In this document: positions 1-7,476 of the stretch, piece by piece
How positions within the stretch are numbered: position 1 is the first letter of the stretch
How the letters are laid out: each line of letters opens with the position of its first letter
Assembly: GCA_913020705.1 (NCBI GenBank)
Contig: CAJWBY010000088.1
Coordinates: forward strand, 1-18,947
Direction of reading: 5' to 3'
Length of the DNA: 18,947 nucleotides
Source of the DNA: an uncultured Colwellia sp.
Lineage (GTDB): Bacteria > Pseudomonadota > Gammaproteobacteria > Enterobacterales > Alteromonadaceae
Program-made: the position numbers and the translations under genes
The notes under the pieces: model-generated
Seen by the model: the letters and a program-made list of their open reading frames with translations, nothing else
Told to the model about the DNA's origin: nothing
Databases searched by the model: none

Positions 1-1325
1 TGTTCAGATTTTGCCTCTAATTCATGTGCCCCAGCTTTAATGACCCAACGGCCATTGACCATCACATCGTTCACCATGTTTTGTTGACTAGCAAAAATCA
101 TACTATCAAGTAAATGTTGATCATGGTGAGCAAATAAAGCGACTTTCGATGTGTTAAGCACCAGTAAGTCAGCTTGTTTTCCTATCGCTAATTCACCTGT
201 ATTGCTGTTAGTACTTTGAGCACCACCTAACGCCGCTTGTTGCCAAAGATTTCTGCCTACTGAAGCTTCATCATCTGATGCTAAAATAGCACGCTGTTGT
301 TTGATTAATCTTTGGGCATATTCTAACCAGCGAAGTTCTTCCACTGGGTTCACCGAAATATGGCTGTCGGAGCCAATCGCTATTGTGCCCTTTTCTGCTA
401 AAAACTCGGTCGTTGGAAATATTCCATCACCCAAATTAGCTTCAGTCGTAGGACAAATTCCTGCGATTGCTTTGCTGGCCACAATGCCTTGGCGTTCTTC
501 CTCATTAATGTGTGTTGCATGAATCAAACACCATTGTTCATCTAATTCTGCATTATTTAATAACCATTCCACAGGGCGTTGACCATAATGCGCTAAACAA
601 TCGTCGACTTCTTTTTGCTGCTCTGCAATATGAATATGCACAGGCGCTTTGTTGTCTAAGCTACGAACATGCTTCACAGCTTGTTCTAACGATGGTTTAT
701 CAACCGCTCTTAATGAATGTGGCGCAATACCAACATTCGTATTTTCAAATTCTTTGCTTAGCGTAAAACAGTCGCTAACTAATTGATTAAATTGTTCAAC
801 TGAATTAATAAAACGCTTTTGACCATCGTTTGCTGGCAAAGGTCCAAAACCACTAAAACGATAAAGTACGGGTAGCAATGTTAAACCCATACCCGATTGC
901 TGACTTGCCTTAAAAATAGCTTTTGCCATCTCTGCAAGTTCAGTATGGTTATCGCCATTTATTTCATGATGAAGATAATGGAACTCTGCGACACGGGTAT
1001 AACCCATTTTAAGCATTTCAATATAAAGTTGCGTTGCAATTGTTTGCGCATCTTTTACGTTAAGTTGATCAATGAACTTATACATGACACTTCGCCATGT
1101 CCAAAAACTATCTTTCCCTTCACTACCTTGCTCACTAAAACCAGCGAAAGCACGTTGAAATGCATGAGAATGACAATTAACCATTCCAGGAATCACAACA
1201 CCCACTTTTTCAGCATCGCCTGTATAGCCTGATTCGATAGCGGTGATAACGCCGTCTTCGATTGTTAAGGTTTGTTCCGTCTGCCAACCACTGCTCAGTA
1301 AAATTCGCTCTGCAAATAATTTCAT
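1..1325 (-). CDS. hutF: Formimidoylglutamate deiminase HutF (3' end outside the window)
   Basis: HutF hydrolyses N-formimidoyl-L-glutamate to N-formyl-L-glutamate and ammonia, the fourth step of the five-step histidine degradation route, in the cytosol. Reading the minus strand from ATG at 1325 gives 441 uninterrupted codons before the window edge. Amidohydrolase metal ligands are visible: H52-S-H54 in PGMVNCHSHAFQR, a later HIHIAEQ, then HATH, and GSDSHISVNP near the C-terminal third. HutF proteins are usually about 450–460 residues, so only a short tail is missing. An AAGGGG ribosome-binding site precedes the ATG. It lies 14 nt downstream of the hutG stop, so the two are almost certainly co-transcribed. 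The motif set and the HutG neighbour separate it from related guanine or chlorohydrolase-type amidohydrolases. Confidence 0.93.
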   Translation of the reverse strand, partial: MKLFAERILLSSGWQTEQTLTIEDGVITAIESGYTGDAEKVGVVIPGMVNCHSHAFQRAFAGFSEQGSEGKDSFWTWRSVMYKFIDQLNVKDAQTIATQLYIEMLKMGYTRVAEFHYLHHEINGDNHTELAEMAKAIFKASQQSGMGLTLLPVLYRFSGFGPLPANDGQKRFINSVEQFNQLVSDCFTLSKEFENTNVGIAPHSLRAVDKPSLEQAVKHVRSLDNKAPVHIHIAEQQKEVDDCLAHYGQRPVEWLLNNAELDEQWCLIHATHINEEERQGIVASKAIAGICPTTEANLGDGIFPTTEFLAEKGTIAIGSDSHISVNPVEELRWLEYAQRLIKQQRAILASDDEASVGRNLWQQAALGGAQSTNSNTGELAIGKQADLLVLNTSKVALFAHHDQHLLDSMIFASQQNMVNDVMVNGRWVIKAGAHELEAKSE

Positions 1326-1339
1326 CGATAACCCCTTTA

Positions 1340-2131
1340 TTAATTTTTTTGTTGTGAGAATTGAATCAAGGCTTTAACTAATTGCTCAAGCTTAGGAGTT
1401 ACTTCAGCTGCTAACGCTTCATTATATTCACAACTGGGTTCTTGCATATAAGTACGTTGGGATAACTCTAATTGTACCGCATGTATATTTTTTTCTGGCT
1501 CGCCATATTCACGGGTAATAAACCCCCCTTTGAAACGTCCATTAGTGATCATGCTATAAGGCGAATAATCTAGTTCCTCCAGTGCGACCAATAATTCAGG
1601 ATCACAACTTTTCCCATCTGCTGTACCAAAATTAAAGTCAGGTAATTGACCGTCAAAAAATCTTGGGACTTTTGACAAAATAGAATGTGCTTCAAGTAGA
1701 ACTGCTTTACCAAATTGGGTCTGAATATCAATTAAGGTGGTTTTCAGGGCCTGATGATAAGGCTGCCAATAAGTATTCACCCGATACTTTATTTCAGCTT
1801 GATCAGGATTTTCCCCATCCAGATAAAGTGGTGCTAGATCGAAAGATGTAGTCGGACAAAGTTCTGTACTGTTAGCGCCCGGATATAAATCAATACCTTC
1901 AGGGTCTCGGTTTAAGTCTATTACATAACGACTATACTTTGGCATAATAATATAAGCGCCAAGTGCTTTAGCAAACGCATATAGTTTGTCTTTATGCCAG
2001 TCTGTATCAGCGACACTTTTTCCTTGTTCCGTCATTTTATCGGCAATGTAGCCAGGTAACGCTTCACCATTATGTGGCATGCTAATAAGTAACGGAATAC
2101 AGCCTTTTATCAAAGTATAGCTATCAGACAT
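1340..2131 (-). CDS. hutG: N-formylglutamate deformylase HutG
   Basis: HutG hydrolyses N-formyl-L-glutamate to L-glutamate and formate, the last step of the HutF-dependent histidine pathway. The 263-residue protein belongs to the N-formylglutamate amidohydrolase family: SMPHNGEALPGY near the N-terminus carries H20, DTDWHKDKLY and YVIDLNRDPEG follow, and LLEAHS with a C-terminal REYGEPEKN complete the family pattern. I chose ATG at 2131 because AAAGGG lies a good distance upstream. A TTG two codons earlier (2137) is in frame but less likely. It is the first gene of the hutG–hutF operon and is preceded by a HutC-type palindrome at 2146–2157, so repression by HutC with relief by urocanate is the expected control (inferred). 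The rest of hut (H, U, I, C) is not in the window. Confidence 0.93.
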   Translation of the reverse strand: MSDSYTLIKGCIPLLISMPHNGEALPGYIADKMTEQGKSVADTDWHKDKLYAFAKALGAYIIMPKYSRYVIDLNRDPEGIDLYPGANSTELCPTTSFDLAPLYLDGENPDQAEIKYRVNTYWQPYHQALKTTLIDIQTQFGKAVLLEAHSILSKVPRFFDGQLPDFNFGTADGKSCDPELLVALEELDYSPYSMITNGRFKGGFITREYGEPEKNIHAVQLELSQRTYMQEPSCEYNEALAAEVTPKLEQLVKALIQFSQQKN

Positions 2132-2145
2132 TTTCAACCCTTTAA

Positions 2146-2157
2146 TTGTATATACAA
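2146..2157. promoter_or_regulatory. Probable HutC operator upstream of hutG
   Basis: TTGTATATACAA is a perfect 12-bp palindrome 15 nt upstream of the hutG ATG. It contains the TGTA-N2-TACA core described for the GntR-family repressor HutC. On the minus strand, TTGCTT and GATAAA elements further upstream could form the promoter, which would put the operator just downstream of transcription start. The assignment rests on motif plus hut gene context; no hutC gene is present here. Confidence 0.7.
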
Positions 2158-2385
2158 CTTCTATTCTTTAATTTATCACGCGGTTGCCATATCAAGCAAA
2201 TTTATTGATCAATGACGATGATGTAAATAACAATTTGAGCCCGGTTACACGTATAAAACGCTTGCTATTAATCTATTAAATTCAGCACTATTTTTAATAG
2301 TATTTGCTGGTTAGTCACTTATAGCATAGAGTGTATTTAGAAAAATTTCTCTTTGGCTTTCAAACGTAGACTCAAAAAATTAAAC

Positions 2386-5300
2386 ATGGATGATGACATT
2401 ACTCTTAATACAAAGAACATTTTAAACAGTCTATCCATTTGGTTTAGATACACTTTATTTTGTAGCGTTTTATTCGCCACATTTAATGCCCATTCAGAAC
2501 AAGTTTCCAATAAAAAACAAGCCCCCCTTAAAATAGCATTACCTGATCGTTCATCGCTTAATGCTGCTTCGGGAGAAAAATTCCAATTATTAGTTAATTT
2601 TTTAAAAGAATATTGGCAGATTTGGGCGATAGATAATCAACGTGAAATCTCATTTAGCTATATGTCTATGGACAACGCTTATCAATCACTCGCCAATAAT
2701 AGTATCGATATTGTTGCTATAACACGTCATCAAAATAATCGTTCAAATCTATTATTCAGCATCCCTTATGCTAAGTGGAAGCAAAGTGTATTCCGTCGTA
2801 TCACAAGTAATAAAAACAATGGCATTCAAATTGGTATTCACTCTGAAGATAGAAACGCTTTGGGTTTTCTTGGCGAGCATATTGAACGATATTATTACGA
2901 TGACATTGATAATTTATTTGGTGATTATCAAAAATTTGATGCTTTATATTCATCAAAACCTTGGTTACTTAAGAAAAAGTTAAATGAATATAAAGTCAGT
3001 GATGATTTCCATGTTAATAAAAACGAAATTCCTGAGATTTTCTTTCGTTTTGCTATTAACAAAAATAACAGAGCGTTGATGCACACCATTAACGATAGCA
3101 TTCGTTCTGTTAGCCTACAGCAAGCAGAATTATGGAATAACAAATATATAGAATTAAAAAAAGGAGATATTACCTTAACCTTTGGGTCTTATTTTACAAA
3201 TTTATCGAACTCAGAAAAAGAATATATTATTGATCATAATCTGCTCTACTTTCCTGTGCAATCTAATGGGTTTCCTCCTTATATCATTACTAAAAATTTT
3301 AATCACATTACTGAAAGAGGTTTCACCATTGATTTATTTGATATTGCTACTCAGCGAACAGGTATTGTCTATAAACCTGTTTATGTCAAAAATGTGGAGC
3401 AAGTTCTTTCTTATTTAGATCAACAAAAAATAAACATTCTCCCTCTCGTAGAACGTAATCAAGACCGTGAAAAAACGATGGTCTTTTCTGTTCCGTATTT
3501 AAAGGCGAGTTACAGTATGGTCTACCGTCACAATGACACAATAATCGATGGGTTAAGTGGTATTGGTAGTAAAAAAATTGCGGTAGTAAATGACTTTAAT
3601 GCGACAAACTTATTAATAGAAAAACTACCCTTTTCAAACTTTAACACTTTTGATTCGATGATTTCGGCTATTTCTTCTGTCTCTTTGGGTGAATCAGATG
3701 TATTTATTGGGGACTCGCTGATTTCATCCTATTTAGTAAAAGAGAATCAATTATCCAATTTAACCAGCCAACCAATAATAAATTTTAATAATAAAGCTCA
3801 GTTTTCTTTCGCCAGTAAACTCGGTCATGATGAAGTCGTTAGCTTACTCAATAGAACGATCAAAAGCATTTCCGCTATGGACTACGAAAGACTTTATGCG
3901 AAATGGAGCCGCTCAGCCTTTCATGAAAATAATGCGGATAAACAAATAGCTAACGCTTATCGAAATGTAAGTTATTTTTTCGCAGCATTCATGCTATTTG
4001 GTCTCATTATATTTTGGATTTATTATCGCCAACTCAGAGTAACAAAACTTGCTCAGAAAAAGATAAAACATGCCTTATCAATTGCTGAGTCGGCAAAAAC
4101 AGACGCTGAAAAATCAGCTCAAGCAAAAATCACGTTTCTTGCGCGTATGAGTCATGAAATTAGAACACCAATGAATGGGGTTTTAGGTATGGCAGAAGCA
4201 CTTGCCTTTACTTCATTAAATAAAGAGCAAAACGATTTGCTCGAAACACTTCAGGGTTCTGCCACTAATTTATTAGCTTTATTGAATGATGTACTCGATT
4301 TTTCTAAAATGGATGCAGGTAAACTTACTTTAGAATCTGTACCGGTTAATTTTCATCTACTGTGTAAAAATATTATCAGTGGCTTTAGCCACATTCAGCA
4401 CTATAAATTGCTCGATATTAACCTAAACATAGACAGCAAAATAACACACAGTTATTTAACAGATCCTACGCGTTTAACACAAGTGCTTAATAACTTGCTC
4501 AGTAATGCAATGAAATTTACTGATAATGGGCAAATCGATTTAACCGTTTCAGTGGTTGAAAGTAATACTACCAATAACAAGACCTACGACACGCTTTACT
4601 TTGACGTTAAAGATACGGGCATGGGAATAGCGTTAGACAAACAAGCATTTCTATTCACGCCATTTATTCAAGCCGACGATGACATTACACGAAAATATGG
4701 AGGTACCGGTTTAGGATTAAGTATTTGCCAAGAAATAATTACAGCAATGGGCAGTAAAATTGAAATTGATTCTACGATTAATCAAGGTAGTTCCTTCAAT
4801 TTTACTTTGAAACTTAAACAATCTAATTTAGAGAGTGCTGCTGATAATCGTCGTAATAAAACTCGTCTAATTAATGCCACTGACGATAATCGCTTTAAAG
4901 ACCTTCGGATCCTTATCGCTGAAGACAATCTCGTAAACGTTAAGGTGCTCAATGCACAACTTGAACGGCTAAATATAAAAGCGGACATTGCTTACGACGG
5001 TAAAGAAGCTCTAGACTTACATAGGAAAGAAGCCTACGACATTATTATTTCTGATTGTCATATGCCAAATATCGACGGATTTGAACTTGCGCAAACACTT
5101 ACAAATAAACCTCAAGACCGACCTCTTTGGCTAATTGCTGTTACAGCTGACGCACTTAGTGGTGCAGCAGAAAAATGTACGGCTGCAGGCTTTGATGACT
5201 ATATGGCCAAGCCTTGTCCACAAGAAGAAATTACTAATAAACTCAATAATGCTTATCGTCAGTTATTGAAAAAACAACAATTAGATAACTCTCCCAAGCA

Positions 5301-5652
5301 AACGTACACGTTATTTAATCTTGAAATGTTACTTAAAAATAATGAAAACGATATTGAACTCAGTAAAAATGTGGGCCAACTTTTTATTGTTTCTTGGCAA
5401 AAAGATGAAAAACAATGGTTAAATGCGATTGAAAGTAATGATCATAAACATATACAAATACTTGCCCATAAATTAAAAGGAAGTATTCGGTATTTTTCCC
5501 GTGATGAAATAACTCAAACGATCATAGCGCTCAGCCAGCATGCAAAGGATAAAAAGAGTAATGATATAAAAATATCTGCGACACTGCTCTATCAACAGCT
5601 TGATACTCTAATCAATGAAATCAGTACTTGGTTATCATCTAAATCGTTTTAA
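2386..5652 (+). CDS. Hybrid sensor histidine kinase, EvgS/BvgS-like (two periplasmic SBP-like domains, HisKA, HATPase, REC, HPt)
   Basis: This inner-membrane kinase of about 1088 residues probably senses a small periplasmic ligand and runs a His-Asp-His phosphorelay. A signal peptide ends near AHS-EQ (residue 37). Two domains resembling family 3 solute-binding proteins follow (about 45–260 and 285–515), then a membrane segment at about 528–550. Next are the HisKA box FLARMSHEIRTPMNG with H590, the HATPase N box (NNLLSNAMKFT) and G boxes (DTGMGIA, GGTGLGLSI), a receiver domain with D890 in ISDCHMPNIDG, and an HPt with H1028 in AHKLKGS. A TTG at 2353 is in frame, but ATG at 2386 gives a better signal peptide. 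Neither has a strong ribosome-binding site. No response regulator lies beside it, so its target is unknown. It diverges from hutG; a role in amino-acid sensing is possible but unproven. Confidence 0.9.
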   Translation: MDDDITLNTKNILNSLSIWFRYTLFCSVLFATFNAHSEQVSNKKQAPLKIALPDRSSLNAASGEKFQLLVNFLKEYWQIWAIDNQREISFSYMSMDNAYQSLANNSIDIVAITRHQNNRSNLLFSIPYAKWKQSVFRRITSNKNNGIQIGIHSEDRNALGFLGEHIERYYYDDIDNLFGDYQKFDALYSSKPWLLKKKLNEYKVSDDFHVNKNEIPEIFFRFAINKNNRALMHTINDSIRSVSLQQAELWNNKYIELKKGDITLTFGSYFTNLSNSEKEYIIDHNLLYFPVQSNGFPPYIITKNFNHITERGFTIDLFDIATQRTGIVYKPVYVKNVEQVLSYLDQQKINILPLVERNQDREKTMVFSVPYLKASYSMVYRHNDTIIDGLSGIGSKKIAVVNDFNATNLLIEKLPFSNFNTFDSMISAISSVSLGESDVFIGDSLISSYLVKENQLSNLTSQPIINFNNKAQFSFASKLGHDEVVSLLNRTIKSISAMDYERLYAKWSRSAFHENNADKQIANAYRNVSYFFAAFMLFGLIIFWIYYRQLRVTKLAQKKIKHALSIAESAKTDAEKSAQAKITFLARMSHEIRTPMNGVLGMAEALAFTSLNKEQNDLLETLQGSATNLLALLNDVLDFSKMDAGKLTLESVPVNFHLLCKNIISGFSHIQHYKLLDINLNIDSKITHSYLTDPTRLTQVLNNLLSNAMKFTDNGQIDLTVSVVESNTTNNKTYDTLYFDVKDTGMGIALDKQAFLFTPFIQADDDITRKYGGTGLGLSICQEIITAMGSKIEIDSTINQGSSFNFTLKLKQSNLESAADNRRNKTRLINATDDNRFKDLRILIAEDNLVNVKVLNAQLERLNIKADIAYDGKEALDLHRKEAYDIIISDCHMPNIDGFELAQTLTNKPQDRPLWLIAVTADALSGAAEKCTAAGFDDYMAKPCPQEEITNKLNNAYRQLLKKQQLDNSPKQTYTLFNLEMLLKNNENDIELSKNVGQLFIVSWQKDEKQWLNAIESNDHKHIQILAHKLKGSIRYFSRDEITQTIIALSQHAKDKKSNDIKISATLLYQQLDTLINEISTWLSSKSF

Positions 5653-5683
5653 TTATAGACAAGTCAATATACCAATCGCTTTA

Positions 5684-5711
5684 TTCAATCATAACAAACT
5701 GTTTTTATCAT
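5684..5711 (+). promoter_or_regulatory. Candidate sigma-70 promoter for the peroxiredoxin gene
   Basis: TTCAAT and TATCAT are separated by 16 bp; the -10 matches consensus at five of six positions and the -35 at three. It lies about 70 bp upstream of the start codon. The surrounding AT richness makes chance matches likely, so this is only a candidate. Confidence 0.35.
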
Positions 5712-5781
5712 TTTATTAAATTCAATTAATGACCCATACTCATTCCACTTAACAGATTCCAACCATTTAAAGAGAGCGATT

Positions 5782-6510
5782 ATGTTTACCAATAAAGAAA
5801 CACAGCAAGTCCCAAACACTACATTTCCAATCATAACTTCTGAAGGATGGGCAAGTCGAAATAGTGATGAAATTTTTGCCAATAAAACAGTTGTAGTGTT
5901 TTCATTACCTGGCGCATTTACTCCTACATGTTCATCTTCACATTTACCAAGATACAATGAACTTGCAGCAAAATTTTCTACTAATGGCGTTGACGAAATA
6001 ATTTGTATTTCTGTTAATGATACTTTTGTGATGAATGCATGGGCACAAGCTCAAGATGCAGGAAATATCAGCTTTATTCCTGATGGTAACGGCGATTTTA
6101 CTGATGCAATGGGGTTACTGGTAGATAAAAAAGAAATTGGTTTTGGTAAACGTAGCTGGCGCTATTCGATGTTAGTGAAAAATGGTGTTATCGAAAAGAT
6201 GTTCATTGAACCTGATTTACCTGGCGACCCATTTGAAGTATCAGATGCAGATACTATGTTAGGTTATATTAATCCTGCTGCTGTTCAATCTCAAGAGATT
6301 ACAATATTTAGTAAGCCAGATTGCCCATACTGTAAAAAAGCTAAAGCATTATTAACAAGCAAAGGTCTAAAATTTGAAGATTTAACAGTGGGTACGGATG
6401 TAAATACTTCTATGTTCAGAGCTATAACAAATTCAGATACTGTTCCACAAGTATTTATTGATGGTAAAAACATTGGTGGTAGCGAAGACTTAGAAGCTTA
6501 CTTTCAGTAA
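5782..6510 (+). CDS. Hybrid peroxiredoxin–glutaredoxin (Prx5-type, PGdx-like)
   Basis: This cytosolic peroxidase reduces hydrogen and organic peroxides using electrons from glutathione, delivered through its own glutaredoxin domain. The 242-residue protein has an N-terminal Prx5 domain (about 1–165) with the peroxidatic motif PGAFTPTC (C50) and a conserved R in KRSWRYS. A short linker leads to a C-terminal glutaredoxin domain (about 172–242) with the CPYC active site (C181, C184) and TVPQVFIDG before IGGSEDL. Length and order match the Haemophilus influenzae fusion enzyme. The ATG at 5782 has AGAGAG just upstream. It is probably monocistronic, bounded by the strong terminator at 6576–6604. 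Peroxide regulation would be expected, but I could not make out a convincing OxyR site. Confidence 0.95.
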   Translation: MFTNKETQQVPNTTFPIITSEGWASRNSDEIFANKTVVVFSLPGAFTPTCSSSHLPRYNELAAKFSTNGVDEIICISVNDTFVMNAWAQAQDAGNISFIPDGNGDFTDAMGLLVDKKEIGFGKRSWRYSMLVKNGVIEKMFIEPDLPGDPFEVSDADTMLGYINPAAVQSQEITIFSKPDCPYCKKAKALLTSKGLKFEDLTVGTDVNTSMFRAITNSDTVPQVFIDGKNIGGSEDLEAYFQ

Positions 6511-6575
6511 ATTTCATTTGGGTGAAGCTTTAATAAAATTTTAATTAAGGCGACTTTAGCTTAATTAAAGTTACA

Positions 6576-6604
6576 AAAAAGCCGCGATATGTTCGCGGCT
6601 TTTT
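6576..6604. terminator. Bidirectional Rho-independent terminator between convergent genes
   Basis: A perfect 12-bp stem (AAAAAGCCGCGA / TCGCGGCTTTTT) encloses a 5-nt loop. An A-run on one side and a T-run on the other let it work on both strands. It serves the peroxiredoxin gene on the plus strand and the small exported protein gene on the minus strand, whose stop is about 20 nt away. Confidence 0.92.
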
Positions 6605-6625
6605 GATATTTATATCTATTGGAAT

Positions 6626-7057
6626 CTATAATGCGTACTTTTTAGAAAAACGCTTTAGACTAAGTCCATTACAAGTGATATCGCGAATATCATAATCTGT
6701 AGCATTTGCTGCGGCGTTTAATCCTTCTTTCACAGCTAAAATACAAATTTTCGATGCATCATTTGTGTTTGCTGGTAATAATTGTACTTTAGTAATATCC
6801 AACTCTAATGTTGAATCTACGTAAAAGTTATTAGCAAAACGACGTAAACTTTCACCATTACATTTAACCGCGAAAACAACTCCCTCTCCCAGTTTCTTCG
6901 CTTGCTTTAATGCAGCTCTATAACCTTCTTGTCCAGCAATAACACATAAATTTGATTCTGCTGTGTTATCCGTCGGCATAATTCTCACACCATTTTGCGA
7001 AGCATATGAAGAACTAACAAATAAAACAACTGATAATAATGCTACTAACTTTTTCAT
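6626..7057 (-). CDS. Small exported protein with an internal duplication (DUF3718-like)
   Basis: This is a 143-residue protein of unknown function. Residues 1–19 form a clear signal peptide (MKKLVALLSVVLFVSSSYA, cleavage before SQ), so the mature protein is about 124 residues and probably periplasmic. It contains two related halves. Each has a Cys in an NLCVIAGQEG or KICILAVKEG segment, then a predicted helix rich in Ala, then a second Cys in CNG(E/L)SL(R/K)RF. The four cysteines suggest two disulfides, one per repeat. The pattern resembles the DUF3718 family as I remember it, but I cannot confirm that by search. AAGG precedes the ATG and a near-consensus promoter lies 60–90 nt upstream, so it is transcribed alone, towards the shared terminator. 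Confidence 0.85.
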   Translation of the reverse strand: MKKLVALLSVVLFVSSSYASQNGVRIMPTDNTAESNLCVIAGQEGYRAALKQAKKLGEGVVFAVKCNGESLRRFANNFYVDSTLELDITKVQLLPANTNDASKICILAVKEGLNAAANATDYDIRDITCNGLSLKRFSKKYAL

Positions 7058-7116
7058 AATAAACCTTAATTAACTAAAATATAAATTTGTTTCTTTCAAA
7101 TTCAAAAACTAGAGTA

Positions 7117-7144
7117 ATTATACTAAAATAAAATTAGATGTAAA
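7117..7144 (-). promoter_or_regulatory. Sigma-70 promoter for the small exported protein gene
   Basis: On the minus strand TTTACA (7139–7144) and a perfect TATAAT (7117–7122) are 16 bp apart. This predicts a start near 7110 and a 5' leader of about 50 nt before the ATG at 7057. Confidence 0.65.
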
Positions 7145-7442
7145 CTTTTTTCGTAATTAAATCTCGTAATTAAACAACAAAATAGCTTTTTTATTTAATT
7201 TTATCGTTGTTTAGATCGAATAAAAACAATAATGATGTAATTAAATTACGAGTGTATTTTAGGCGGAATGCAATATATAAGATATTGTTTATTAAAAGTA
7301 ATTATATATTTACAGGGGCTGTTTAAAGTAAACTAGAAGTTAGTCATGTAAATAAATATAAAATATGATCGTATTGATTTACAGTAACGATGAAATGTTT
7401 GTTGTATCGTGATATTAAAATGCCTGTAATCAAGACACGAAT
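7145..7442. other. AT-rich intergenic stretch with nested repeats, no gene seen
   Basis: No credible reading frame is present. The 11-mer TCGTAATTAAA occurs twice 13 bp apart (7151–7161 and 7164–7174). CTCGTAATT at 7163–7171 is repeated inverted at 7244–7252. Inside it ATTTAATT (7193–7200) pairs with AATTAAAT (7239–7246) and GTTGTTT (7206–7212) with AAACAA (7224–7229), forming an imperfect hairpin. The remainder, 7253–7442, shows nothing I can name. Confidence 0.5.
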
Positions 7443-7473
7443 ATTAGGCTAGACCATTTGGGTCTAGCCTAAT
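7443..7473. terminator. Perfect 13-bp stem-loop after the chemoreceptor gene
   Basis: ATTAGGCTAGACC pairs exactly with GGTCTAGCCTAAT around a 5-nt loop, starting 4 nt past the chemoreceptor stop on the minus strand. Neither side is followed by a T-run, so it may end transcription poorly or mainly protect the mRNA 3' end. Confidence 0.5.
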
Positions 7474-7476
7474 AGA

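Noticed and set aside
301..1232. Plus-strand open frames across the left edge
   Set aside because: They are antisense to hutF, whose minus-strand frame is fully open and carries family motifs throughout.
2353..2385. TTG start for the hybrid kinase, adding 11 residues
   Set aside because: The added residues put a strongly basic stretch ahead of an already complete signal peptide, and there is no better ribosome-binding site than at ATG 2386; not fully excluded.
5655..5690. OxyR site ahead of the peroxiredoxin gene, starting from an ATAG at 5655
   Set aside because: Only one quarter-site matches; the following CTAT/ATAG/CTAT elements at 7-bp spacing are not present.
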